From Myxococcota bacterium (lineage in GTDB: Bacteria; Myxococcota_A; Polyangia; HGW-17): 64,000 nt of DNA. The position numbers and the translations under genes are program-made. Under the pieces are notes generated by a model. That model made no database searches. It was given only the letters and a program-made list of their open reading frames with translations, and had not been told where the DNA came from. The stretch is from positions 1 through 64,000 of the forward strand of contig JAHJMN010000014.1 of NCBI GenBank assembly GCA_018821305.1. The letters are read 5' to 3'. This document shows, in pieces, positions 16,253 through 25,298 of the stretch (position 1 is its first letter; every line of letters begins with the position of its first letter).

Positions 16253-17416
16253 ATGAAAAAAACATTGATAATATTAATTTTAATTATTCTTTATCCGGTT
16301 CTCTCAACTGCCAGTGATTCTGAAGAATCTCGATCATATCCTGACTGGGTAAAGCGATTTACACCTTCTCTTGATGGTCTGGTTTATGGAAGTTTTAACA
16401 GTTTGGGAAGTCCATTAAAAAAAGGAAGTACTAAGCACTATCATTTCAATGGAGCGGTAAATGCTGGGGGAGAGTTTCAATTCAGTAAAAATCTCTATTT
16501 CGGGGCAATGATTCACTTCGGAAATGGTGGAGATTCTTATGGTTTTAAAACTGATGATGGCGTTGTTGTTACAGACTTATACATGCGCATTGAAAGCGTA
16601 ATTTTTAAAAAGCTTAATTTCACAATTGGTTCTTTTGATATGCCATTTGGAGAACAGACTGAAGTTGTTACAAACAACGCGAGCTCTATAAATAATCCAT
16701 TTCTTGTGAATTCTCTTTTTTATTCAATACTTTCGTCTCCTACTGGTACTTTGAATACTGTTGGCATAATGGGCGAATTTGAACTAAATCACCTGAAAAT
16801 AACTGCAAGTATTTCAAATGGGACCGGAGAAGGAGCTGCAAATCCAGAAGAGCGTTTTGCTTCTGTACTAAAAATATCTTATAACTACGAAAATAAGTTA
16901 AAGTTCGCAATTTCTGGTATTTTCAGTGATGACCGAAAAAATGATTTGTTATACACCGGTCTTGCTTCAAAATTATTGGGTGGACTTTTTGATTTTCACT
17001 GGAATTTTCATTCTGGAAAATTTGATTTTAATTTAAGAAATTACATATCTATTTTCCGATTTGATGATGAAAATAAAATTACCAATAAAGAGATTTTTTA
17101 CGCTGGAATGAGTCAAATTAAAATAACTTGGAACAAAAAGTTTTATCTTGCTTTTCGGGGCAGTTTCTGGCGACCGGAAGATACTGATGGAGATGGAAAT
17201 AATATCACTTCCTCTGCTCCCTGTGCAGGCTATGGTTGTGTTTGGTCAGAATCAGCAGATTTAATACAAAAAGATCAAATGGTTATCAGATATCAGGCAG
17301 CTTTGGGATATTACTACGCAAAGAATATTCTTTTTAAAATAACAGCATTTACTGATCATTACCAGTATTCATCAGATGCTTTTTCCTTTGTATTTTCAGG
17401 AACAGTTAATTACTGA
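16253..17416 (+). CDS. Porin-like outer-membrane beta-barrel protein
   Basis: This encodes 387 residues with a cleavable signal peptide (about 1-20, ending STAS). The rest alternates hydrophobic and polar residues in amphipathic strands rich in aromatics, with acidic turns such as DTDGDGNN that may bind calcium. It ends in GTVNY; a C-terminal aromatic residue is the usual BAM recognition signal. The pattern GGEFQFSKNLYFGAMIHFG and FTIGSFDMPFGEQ resembles phosphate-selective or alginate-type porins. The substrate is unknown. It is the second gene of a probable two-gene operon with the retropepsin. Confidence 0.75.
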   Translation: MKKTLIILILIILYPVLSTASDSEESRSYPDWVKRFTPSLDGLVYGSFNSLGSPLKKGSTKHYHFNGAVNAGGEFQFSKNLYFGAMIHFGNGGDSYGFKTDDGVVVTDLYMRIESVIFKKLNFTIGSFDMPFGEQTEVVTNNASSINNPFLVNSLFYSILSSPTGTLNTVGIMGEFELNHLKITASISNGTGEGAANPEERFASVLKISYNYENKLKFAISGIFSDDRKNDLLYTGLASKLLGGLFDFHWNFHSGKFDFNLRNYISIFRFDDENKITNKEIFYAGMSQIKITWNKKFYLAFRGSFWRPEDTDGDGNNITSSAPCAGYGCVWSESADLIQKDQMVIRYQAALGYYYAKNILFKITAFTDHYQYSSDAFSFVFSGTVNY

Positions 17417-17541
17417 AAAGTTGGTTTATAATTTGAAATTCACTGGTTAAACAGCTTTCTGCGTAATAAGGTAGTCACTTATTTTAATAAATGTCTGAGG
17501 AGGGTTAAGGATTTCAAGAAAATCCCAATGGGTAAAAAGAA

Positions 17542-18714
17542 TTACCAGTTTTCAAGGACGTAGGAGGGCCAATTATCAGGATCTAGGCCAAACTGACAGC
17601 AGAAGGCATAGACCCATCGCTCAACACCAAAAGCGACGCAGGCAGTACCACTTTCATTTTCTCCAGCATTAATCTGGAAACGGTTTCCGAAAAAGCTCTG
17701 ATGCCAGTTAAATGATGCTGCCGCAAGACTGTGGTCTTCTTTATAGGGAAGGTATAAACGAAGTTCATACTTGGTTTTATGACTGAGTTGGTAGAAAGTC
17801 TGACCGCTGTAATTATTAACGAAAAATGGATCCGAAGCGGTTTCGATATGAGAGCGAAGTCCGATGGCATCAACAAAATTCATTACTGGTTCCATAGCAC
17901 TTAATCGAAGTTCATCAACTTCATTTACAGGGCCTACAAAAATTATTTCTCTCATATGGAAATCCCATAGACGTTCCAGAGTCTTCATGTTTGAACTCTC
18001 ATAACGAAAACATGGGCCAATTGCAGTTTTCCTGACTACTTTATCTAAATTTTGACCTTCAAGGGCTTGATACAAGTGAAAACAAACTGCCGGAGAGCAT
18101 ACATGGGCTGTTTTTTCGGAAACTTCAGTTAAGTCCAGGTCCTTATCCCCGCTGTAAGCTTCAGAAAATGCAGTAATTTTCTCAGGATCTTCTACCAGAT
18201 GAGTTGCCAGTGTAATATGATGAGGAAAGCTTGCAAAATAGTCTGCTTTTTTCAGGGTATCGACACTAATCAATGTGGGAAAATTAACAGGAGAAGCGTT
18301 GTACTGTTCTGCAATCTTAACAAATTCTCTATCAAAAAAATCATAAAGTCTTGCCGCTGAGCCATTAAGCATTACCCGGCCCGTTTCATATTCAAAAACC
18401 CAGCCTTGCTCCTTCATTTCGTCATAAACATCTGTTTTTCCAGGAACAGATACATCACTTCGATCAAAAAGAATTTCTTTTTCTATCTCAAGAAAACCTC
18501 TGGAAAAGCCACGAATGAGATCTTCCATGGTTTTCTGAACTGCTGTAGTATCTGTATCTTCGTTGCATACTACAGTAATCAGCGGTTTTCCTTCAGAAAC
18601 AGTATTTATTGTTACAGAGCTTATGTTTTTTGATGAATAAACAAGTTTCTCCTCCAGTGTCGATTTGACTGTTGGTTTTAGTCTTACTGGAGAAGTAAAT
18701 TCGAAAGTTTTCAT
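17542..18714 (-). CDS. Class II aminoacyl-tRNA-synthetase-like amino acid ligase
   Basis: This encodes 390 residues with ATG after AAGAGG. Class II catalytic motifs are clear: motif 2 FRYE (236-239) and motif 3 GVERW (363-367). Cys206 (or Cys211), Glu256 in REIIFVG and Cys359 in TACVAFGVERW match the Cys-Glu-Cys zinc site of atypical seryl-tRNA synthetase and its truncated relatives, the amino acid:carrier-protein ligases. No N-terminal tRNA-binding arm is present; instead there is an unrelated region of about 150 residues. It should activate an amino acid with ATP, but the acceptor is unknown and no carrier protein gene is in the window. It lies 41 bases after rpoD, on the same strand. Confidence 0.78.
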   Translation of the reverse strand: MKTFEFTSPVRLKPTVKSTLEEKLVYSSKNISSVTINTVSEGKPLITVVCNEDTDTTAVQKTMEDLIRGFSRGFLEIEKEILFDRSDVSVPGKTDVYDEMKEQGWVFEYETGRVMLNGSAARLYDFFDREFVKIAEQYNASPVNFPTLISVDTLKKADYFASFPHHITLATHLVEDPEKITAFSEAYSGDKDLDLTEVSEKTAHVCSPAVCFHLYQALEGQNLDKVVRKTAIGPCFRYESSNMKTLERLWDFHMREIIFVGPVNEVDELRLSAMEPVMNFVDAIGLRSHIETASDPFFVNNYSGQTFYQLSHKTKYELRLYLPYKEDHSLAAASFNWHQSFFGNRFQINAGENESGTACVAFGVERWVYAFCCQFGLDPDNWPSYVLENW

Positions 18715-18755
18715 TATAAACCTCTTATATATAATTATAGTGGGGAGATAGATTC

Positions 18756-20807
18756 TTATTCACTGAAGCCCTTAAGAACCTTTGCCCTTGAAGGATGACG
18801 AAGTTTGCGAAGAGCTTTTGCCTCAATCTGTCTGATGCGTTCACGGGTCACTGAAAAATCCTGACCCACTTCTTCGAGAGTATGATCACTTCTAGCGCCA
18901 ATACCAAACCGCATCCGCAGAACTTTTTCTTCTCGCGGGCTTAAAGTAGCGAGAACACGTCTTGTCTGTTCTTCGAGGGAGCGGGCAATAACAGCATCCT
19001 GAGGGGCAATTACACTCTTATCTTCAAGGAAATCACCAAGATGAGAATCTTCTTCGTCACCTACTGGACTTTCAAGACTGATGGGCTCTTTTGCAATTTT
19101 AAGAACCTTAAGAACTTTATCAGCAGGGATTTCCATTCGGTCAGCAATTTCCTCAGGAGTGGGTTCACGACCCAGTTCCTGAACCAGAAGTCTTGAAACC
19201 CTGTTGAGTTTGTTTATGGTTTCAATCATATGCACAGGTATTCGAATTGTACGGGCCTGATCCGCAATGGAGCGGGTAATGGCCTGACGAATCCACCAGG
19301 TTGCATAAGTAGAGAATTTATAACCACGAGTATACTCAAATTTATCAACAGCCTTCATAAGGCCAATGTTACCTTCTTGAATAAGATCCAGAAACTGCAG
19401 TCCTCGATTTGTATATTTTTTTGCAATAGAAACAACAAGTCGTAGATTTGCTTCAACCAGCTCACTCTTGGCATTTTCCGCCATAATTTCGCCAGCTTTA
19501 ATTTTATGATAAGTATCGCGAAGCTGGGTACAGGATAGCTCTGTTTCCTTCTCAAGTTTAAGAATGTTTTTCTGGCATTCTTTGATTCGTCTGTCAAATT
19601 CCTGAATTTTATCAACAGAAAATCTATGAGACTTTGTTTCATGACCCTTCAGGTTTTTGGCAAGATTTTTTATTGATTTAACATCCAGAGCTGTGAGTTG
19701 TTCCACATCCTGAATAGATTTTTCTGAATCCTGGATCTGGTTAAGAGATGTTCTCATCTGATTAACGATAGTTTGAATTTGTTTTTTAGTAAGTTTCAAT
19801 TCGCACAGGGTCTGGAAAAGTTCCTGCTGAAGTTTTTCCAGCGGTGTTAAATTTCGCCTTTTCAATAGATTTTTTATTGAAAAATCACTGACAGAACGAT
19901 CTTTATTCTGGCTCTCCAGTCGAGTAATGTCTTTTTTCAGTTTTTTAACTTTTTCTATAAGTCGAACAATGACATCTCTCTGGGCATTTTCATCCGCATC
20001 TGGAGCTTCATCATCAAACCGTTTTGTTACATCACGAACGCGAATTTTTGCTTTTTTGAGAAGTTCGCCGAGCTTAATTATTTCCGCTACGGCCATCTGG
20101 CTGTTTAAAACGACTTCCAGAACCTGGTTTTCGCCTTCTTCAATACGTTTAGCAATATCAACTTCACCTTCACGAGTTAAAAGGGCTACTTCACCCATTT
20201 TGCGAAGATACATCCGAACCGGGTCGTTGTTGTGCCCTGTTCCAAATTCTTCGACCTCTTTTGTTTCATTAAAAACTTTTTCTTCTTCGTTTTCAACTAC
20301 ACTCACGCCGGCTTCAGAAAAAATGGAGTAGATCTCATCCAGTTGGTCAGCTTCCATATCCTCGGGGATGATATCGTTAAGTTCTTTATAGGTTACGAAC
20401 CCCTTTTCCTTGCTTTTCATGAACAGTTGAGTGGCAGCCTCTTTAACGATTAACTGATCGTTAAAGTCATCTTCCGCTTCAAAATCATCCACTTCATCTG
20501 AGTGCCCAAATTCCATTTCCTCAGGTTCAAATTCATCTTCAACTTTTACGGCAGTCTTTTTTACTGTCTTTCCTTTTGATCCTTTTGGATCCTGCACAGC
20601 AGCAGTTTTCTCAGTTTTCAGGTTTCTTTTAGGTTTTTTCTCAATGAAAAAATCATCATCGTCATCGGAATCCAATTCGCTTTCTGCGTCAAAAGCATCG
20701 TCGTCAATTATTTCAGTTACGACCTTTTTAGTTTTTTTGGATTTCCCAGCGGAATGATTTTGAGATCCTGTATTTTCCTGAACTTTCTTAGTATTTTTTT
20801 CTGCCAT
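18756..20807 (-). CDS. rpoD: Primary RNA polymerase sigma factor
   Basis: This encodes 683 residues. An acidic/Lys-rich N-terminal extension (about 1-120) precedes region 1.1-like sequence (about 120-165). Region 1.2 begins [12 protein letters not shown], a non-conserved insert spans about 235-440, and region 2 contains [25 protein letters not shown] and [11 protein letters not shown]. Region 4 ends in [20 protein letters not shown]. It recognises -35/-10 promoters of the kind noted in this window. GAGAGGTGAC precedes the ATG. It is 20 bases downstream of dnaG, the conserved macromolecular-synthesis arrangement. Confidence 0.97.
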   Translation of the reverse strand: MAEKNTKKVQENTGSQNHSAGKSKKTKKVVTEIIDDDAFDAESELDSDDDDDFFIEKKPKRNLKTEKTAAVQDPKGSKGKTVKKTAVKVEDEFEPEEMEFGHSDEVDDFEAEDDFNDQLIVKEAATQLFMKSKEKGFVTYKELNDIIPEDMEADQLDEIYSIFSEAGVSVVENEEEKVFNETKEVEEFGTGHNNDPVRMYLRKMGEVALLTREGEVDIAKRIEEGENQVLEVVLNSQMAVAEIIKLGELLKKAKIRVRDVTKRFDDEAPDADENAQRDVIVRLIEKVKKLKKDITRLESQNKDRSVSDFSIKNLLKRRNLTPLEKLQQELFQTLCELKLTKKQIQTIVNQMRTSLNQIQDSEKSIQDVEQLTALDVKSIKNLAKNLKGHETKSHRFSVDKIQEFDRRIKECQKNILKLEKETELSCTQLRDTYHKIKAGEIMAENAKSELVEANLRLVVSIAKKYTNRGLQFLDLIQEGNIGLMKAVDKFEYTRGYKFSTYATWWIRQAITRSIADQARTIRIPVHMIETINKLNRVSRLLVQELGREPTPEEIADRMEIPADKVLKVLKIAKEPISLESPVGDEEDSHLGDFLEDKSVIAPQDAVIARSLEEQTRRVLATLSPREEKVLRMRFGIGARSDHTLEEVGQDFSVTRERIRQIEAKALRKLRHPSRAKVLKGFSE

Positions 20808-20827
20808 TTAGCGTCACCTCTCAGGAG

Positions 20828-22615
20828 TTATTCTGTTTTTATGCGTTGACGTTCCAGATTCAATTTTTTATTTAATAAACTACTTAACTTTTCAGTATCA
20901 CCGTCTTTTTTTGCCTCCATGATCTGATAGTCCATTAGTTTTATCTGACGTTTTAATGCTGTTTTTTTAATATTGAATAGAATTTCGCTGTATATCTGTT
21001 TGATATCAACGGTTTCTGGTATTGACTCAATAGCCATTTTAAATTCTTTCAATAGTGCATCTCCGAAAAAAACGGCCCAGTTATCGGGTTTTGGTAGACC
21101 CTCTTCCACGAAGGCCCTTAGTAAATCTCTTGCAAGATTGCCCATTACCAGGTCTTCGAATAGACCGGGATCCGGTGTGGGAAGTTCTAATTTATGATCG
21201 CGTAAATACAGAGCAAAAAGATGCATTAACGCAATCAGTTCAGATCTCTCCTCCACACTCAGGCTTTTAATAGCGAGTTTTTCAGTTTTTGGAATATTAT
21301 TTTTTAATTCTTCTGATTTTGTATGTTTATTTAAGTATGTCCTGATTACCCGGAGGTCAACATCCAGCATAAGACTTACCTGTTCTAGATAAACATCTGC
21401 AATTTCAGGAGGTAGTACTTCCCACAATGGAGCCAGAGCAGTAAGTGAAGCAATTCGGTCAGAAACTGGTTTTTCACGGGATACAAGAGTCCGAGAAAGA
21501 AATGTTTCTATGTGTGGTTGGCTTTTGCCTATAATTTCGATAAGTTCTGCATATTTTCCAGACCGAATCATACTGTCGGGATCTTCGCCTTCGGGTAAGA
21601 TCACGGTTCTGCCTCCCATGCGCATCCGGGCCAGAAGAGGAATGGTTTTTAATGCGGCATTTATACCAGCGTGATCTCCATCAAACATTATTATTATGTC
21701 TCGGGAAAACCGATGCAGAATTTTTATCTGGTCTTCAGTAAAAGCTGTACCAAGGGGAGCTACAACGGATTTGAGCCCCGCTTGATGCATTGAAACAACA
21801 TCGATGTTTCCTTCTACGACTATGGGAATCTGACCATCTCTGACAATGACCTGTCTGGCGAGGTTTATTCCAAAAAGCGAAAGACGTTTTGAATATATTA
21901 TGCTTTCTGGTGAATTGACATATTTTCCCTCAGGTCGAGTAGAATCAAGAATTCGTGTGGAAAAAGCACAGACTCTACCCGATGTATCAATGACAGGGAA
22001 TGTAAGTCTGTGGCGGAAAAAATCATAATATCGACCCGTTTCTTCCTTTTTTTTAAGCAATCCCAACTCTACACCTTCGTTGAGCCAGGAACGGCGGTGC
22101 ATTTCCTCTGTGAGCATATCCCACTCGTCACATGCATATCCCAGGCGGAACATTCGGGCCGTTTCCAATGAAATACCGCGCTGTTCAAGGTATTCCCGTG
22201 CGCTTTTTCCCACGGGTCTTTCCAGTTGTTTCTCAAAAAACTGGCAAACCTGCTCATTAATATTATAAAGGTGTTGCTTTCGCTCGTGGTCTTTTTTTAA
22301 TCCAGCCTCTTTTTCAGAATCTTCCCATTCTAATGTAACATTGGCCTCCACTGCACATTTTTTAACAGCGTCACCAAAAGAGATCCCCTCATATCGCATA
22401 ATAAAATCGAAGAGATCTCCTTTTGCTCCACATCCAAAGCAGACGTAACTTTCTCTATCGGGATAAACAAAAAAACTGGGTGTTTTTTCTTCATGGAAAG
22501 GACAACGTCCTTTAAGTTGGCTTCCGGAAGGTCGCAGTGGTACATAACGGCTGATATAATCGCCGATTCTTAGGACCTGTCTGATTTCCTGCAGGTTCTG
22601 TGTACTAAATTTCAA
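20828..22615 (-). CDS. dnaG: DNA primase
   Basis: I place the start at TTG 22615: GGAG lies eight bases upstream, the protein then begins MKFSTQNLQEIRQ as primases do, and the longer frame would start inside the promoter. The 595-residue enzyme has a CHC2 zinc ribbon (CPFH ... CFGCG, about 38-65), a TOPRIM core (VVEGNIDVVSMHQAG and IIMFDGDHAG) and a C-terminal helicase-interaction region. It makes RNA primers for replication. It is first in the operon with rpoD and the synthetase-like gene; rpsU is not linked. Confidence 0.95.
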   Translation of the reverse strand: MKFSTQNLQEIRQVLRIGDYISRYVPLRPSGSQLKGRCPFHEEKTPSFFVYPDRESYVCFGCGAKGDLFDFIMRYEGISFGDAVKKCAVEANVTLEWEDSEKEAGLKKDHERKQHLYNINEQVCQFFEKQLERPVGKSAREYLEQRGISLETARMFRLGYACDEWDMLTEEMHRRSWLNEGVELGLLKKKEETGRYYDFFRHRLTFPVIDTSGRVCAFSTRILDSTRPEGKYVNSPESIIYSKRLSLFGINLARQVIVRDGQIPIVVEGNIDVVSMHQAGLKSVVAPLGTAFTEDQIKILHRFSRDIIIMFDGDHAGINAALKTIPLLARMRMGGRTVILPEGEDPDSMIRSGKYAELIEIIGKSQPHIETFLSRTLVSREKPVSDRIASLTALAPLWEVLPPEIADVYLEQVSLMLDVDLRVIRTYLNKHTKSEELKNNIPKTEKLAIKSLSVEERSELIALMHLFALYLRDHKLELPTPDPGLFEDLVMGNLARDLLRAFVEEGLPKPDNWAVFFGDALLKEFKMAIESIPETVDIKQIYSEILFNIKKTALKRQIKLMDYQIMEAKKDGDTEKLSSLLNKKLNLERQRIKTE

Positions 22616-22653
22616 TGCAAAATCTCCGGAATTTGCGGAAAAAGATTGGGCAG

Positions 22654-22681
22654 AATATAGGGAAATTGAACTTTTAGTCAA
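22654..22681 (-). promoter_or_regulatory. Sigma-70 promoter candidate for dnaG-rpoD
   Basis: On the minus strand TTGACT (22681-22676) and TATATT (22659-22654) are 16 bases apart, predicting a transcript start near 22647 and a leader of about 30 bases ahead of the dnaG TTG start. The -35 hexamer coincides with the TTG that a longest-frame call would use as the start. Confidence 0.6.
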
Positions 22682-22785
22682 CGGTATGGAAAAAAAAAAC
22701 TATTTTTATATTGATTTTTCAGAATTACTTTTTATCTTCACTTGCGGTTTCAGGGCTCAATTCCACACGACAGGTTGATTCAATG

Positions 22786-22814
22786 TTGACCAAGTGTCTC
22801 TTCTCTGATACACC
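22786..22814 (+). promoter_or_regulatory. Weak promoter candidate for yajC-secDF
   Basis: TTGACC (22786-22791) and TACACC (22809-22814) are 17 bases apart, about 67 bases before the yajC start. The -10 box is a poor match, so this is tentative. Confidence 0.35.
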
Positions 22815-22881
22815 AAGCTGACCTGCCTTCTATTTTGGCTGGCAAATGATGGCAAAAAATATTGCCTTCTGGAGGTAATCC

Positions 22882-23376
22882 GTGAGTATACTTATACCTT
22901 TTCAAACCCCTGACGGGCCTACTGTAAGCGGTGGAATGCAGGTTTCAGGACCTGCTCCCGCAAACACTCAGGTTGCAGCTCCCGGGGCTGATTCGGGGAA
23001 CGCTACGATGAGCGTTCCACCGAAAGATAAACAACAAAATCAGCAACCTGGCTGTGGCGGCGGCGGTAGTGGCGCGTTAATGCAGTTTGGTATTATTGCG
23101 GTGCTGGTGGTATTTATGTATCTTTTCCTCATCCGTCCTCAGCAAAAAAGGCAAAAAGAGCACCAGAGTCTGCTCAATGCGCTTATGAAGGGCGATAAAG
23201 TAATCACAACTGGAGGAATGCTTGGTACAATTGTGGCAATTAACGATCGTATTGTCACATTGGAGATCGCTGATAAAACAAGAGTCAAAATATTAAGAAG
23301 TTATATACAGGGAAAACAATTTGGAAACATCGAAACCGAAGGCACACCAGCCGAGGGCGATGCAAAAAAAGATTAG
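22882..23376 (+). CDS. yajC: Sec translocase accessory subunit YajC
   Basis: GTG start after CTGGAGGTAATCC; 164 residues. A single membrane segment (about 69-87, IIAVLVVFMYLFLIRPQQKRQKEH) is followed by the conserved small domain (LMKGDKVITTGGMLGTIV). Unusual is an N-terminal extension of about 65 residues rich in Pro, Ala, Gln and Gly with CGGGG just before the membrane helix; typical YajC has almost nothing there. It is the first gene of yajC-secD-secF. Confidence 0.93.
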   Translation: MSILIPFQTPDGPTVSGGMQVSGPAPANTQVAAPGADSGNATMSVPPKDKQQNQQPGCGGGGSGALMQFGIIAVLVVFMYLFLIRPQQKRQKEHQSLLNALMKGDKVITTGGMLGTIVAINDRIVTLEIADKTRVKILRSYIQGKQFGNIETEGTPAEGDAKKD

Positions 23377-23390
23377 ACGGGGTTTAGACC

Positions 23391-25286
23391 ATGGAACGAA
23401 AGTGGTTCTGGAGAGCATTTTTCTTTCTGTTTATTACGGCATTTTCAGTAGTTTATCTTCTTCCTACGTTTGTAAGTGAGAAGAAACTGCCTGACATTGT
23501 TAAAAAAATGTTTAACAAGAAGGTCCTTCAAGGACTTGATCTTGCAGGCGGTGTACATCTTGAATATGCCATCGATACTGATATCATTATTGAAAATCAG
23601 CTCGATAACTTTGCTGAAGATATCAAAGTAAGACTAATGGAAGCTTACGGAGAGAAAAATAAAGCAAAATCAGAGCATTTTGATATCACCGTTAAAGGTA
23701 CGCGCATTGAAATTCAGTTTAAAAATGCCATTGATAAGGCTAAACTGAACAAAGCTGTGGACAGTTATACGGATCGTCGGGATCCCCGTCTGGTTAAAAC
23801 CGGAGAAGAGAAAAACTCAGTCTTCTTCGTAATGGACGGAAAATATGCGAAAGATCTCGAAACAAAAGCTCTCGCACGAGCTGTTGATACAATTCGAGAT
23901 CGCGTTGACCAGTATGGTGTTGCTTCTCCGGAAATTTACCGCAAAGACGACATGATCGTCGTTGAACTCCCGGGTCTTGATAAAAGTTCCCAGGAAAGGG
24001 TAAAAGCAAACATTACTCGAAGTGCCCATCTGGAATTCAAAATAGTAGATTCTCAGACCCGTTACATGCATGACGTAGTAAAATACCTCAAAACCAAGTA
24101 TGGTTTTGGCAAGTTTAATACTATTAAACAGGGGCCTTACAAGGGATTCCGCATTGAACGAGATGATTTTAAAGCTCGTAAAGGCGGCAAAGATCACAAA
24201 GCAATTTACATAATTGCCGATATTCCTACCCGCAACCTTCCTGTAGATCAGCAGAAGGAATTTATTAAAGCCAGAGATATTCTTGAGAAACAACTCTTTG
24301 GAAAAGAACTCCCGGCGGCAGGTATCGCAATTCCTAAAAATCGAGAGATCGGTTTTGAGCGTGATTATAAAACGACCCAGATGGGTACTCGCACTGCTCA
24401 GCGGATTCTTCGTGCTATGGTTTTATACAAAACCACAAAGGTCAGTGGTGAGTACATCATTAATGCTCAGATTGGCTACAATCAGGAAAATCAGGCTGTA
24501 GTAAACGCCACATTTAATCGCACCGGCGGCAAATATTTCTCTGAAATGACGGGAGCCCACACTGGCTGGAAAATGGCCATTAAACTCGATAAATGGGTTG
24601 AAAGTGCTCCGGTAATCCAGGACAAGATCTTTGAAAATGTGCAGATTACTGTAGGTGGCTTCGGTGGCGGTGATGAAAGACTTAAACAGGTCAACGATCT
24701 TATAAATGTTCTTCGCAGTGGTTCTCTTCCTGCTCCTCTTACCATGGAAATGGAACTCAATGTTGGTCCGTCCCTCGGTAAAGAATCAATTAAAGCAGGA
24801 ATCTATGCAATGGGACTTGGAGCGCTGTTTGTAATATTCTTTATGATTTTCTACTACCGGTGGAGTGGTGTAATCGCCATTTCCGCTCTTATAGTGAACG
24901 TCATTCTGATGCTCGCCATCATGGCAGGACTTGAAGCCCGTCTGACGCTTCCCGGTATGGCTGGAATTGTTCTAACTCTGGGTATGGCCGTTGACGCCAA
25001 CGTTATTATTTATGAACGTATCCGTGAGGAACTCCTCGCGGGTAAAAACGTCCGTGCTGCCATTGATGCCGGTTACAGCCGAGCTTTTTGGGCCATTATG
25101 GACGGTCAGTTAACCACTATGATCGCCGGTGTCGTTCTCTACGAGTTCGGTACGGGACCCATCAAGGGTTTTGCCGTTACCCTCATCATCGGAATTATTA
25201 CTTCAATCCTCACTGGTGTTTTCTTCACCAGGGTTATCTACGACTTCATTACTTCCAGACGGAAGATGGAAAGTCTGAGTATATAA
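23391..25286 (+). CDS. secD: Protein-export membrane protein SecD
   Basis: This encodes 631 residues. The first membrane segment (about 7-25) is followed by GLDLAGGVHLEY, the periplasmic P1 and base domains (about 60-450, with ARAVDTIRDRVDQYGV), and five membrane helices near the C-terminus. Typical sequence there is GMAVDANVIIYERIREEL. With SecF it uses proton-motive force to drive late steps of protein export. It begins 14 bases after yajC. Confidence 0.97.
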   Translation: MERKWFWRAFFFLFITAFSVVYLLPTFVSEKKLPDIVKKMFNKKVLQGLDLAGGVHLEYAIDTDIIIENQLDNFAEDIKVRLMEAYGEKNKAKSEHFDITVKGTRIEIQFKNAIDKAKLNKAVDSYTDRRDPRLVKTGEEKNSVFFVMDGKYAKDLETKALARAVDTIRDRVDQYGVASPEIYRKDDMIVVELPGLDKSSQERVKANITRSAHLEFKIVDSQTRYMHDVVKYLKTKYGFGKFNTIKQGPYKGFRIERDDFKARKGGKDHKAIYIIADIPTRNLPVDQQKEFIKARDILEKQLFGKELPAAGIAIPKNREIGFERDYKTTQMGTRTAQRILRAMVLYKTTKVSGEYIINAQIGYNQENQAVVNATFNRTGGKYFSEMTGAHTGWKMAIKLDKWVESAPVIQDKIFENVQITVGGFGGGDERLKQVNDLINVLRSGSLPAPLTMEMELNVGPSLGKESIKAGIYAMGLGALFVIFFMIFYYRWSGVIAISALIVNVILMLAIMAGLEARLTLPGMAGIVLTLGMAVDANVIIYERIREELLAGKNVRAAIDAGYSRAFWAIMDGQLTTMIAGVVLYEFGTGPIKGFAVTLIIGIITSILTGVFFTRVIYDFITSRRKMESLSI

Positions 25287-25298
25287 GGGGGTTTGCAT

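Noticed and set aside
22616-22681. Longer dnaG start at TTG 22681
   Set aside because: That TTG is the first half of a -35 box, and TTG 22615 has a GGAG site and matches the normal primase N-terminus.
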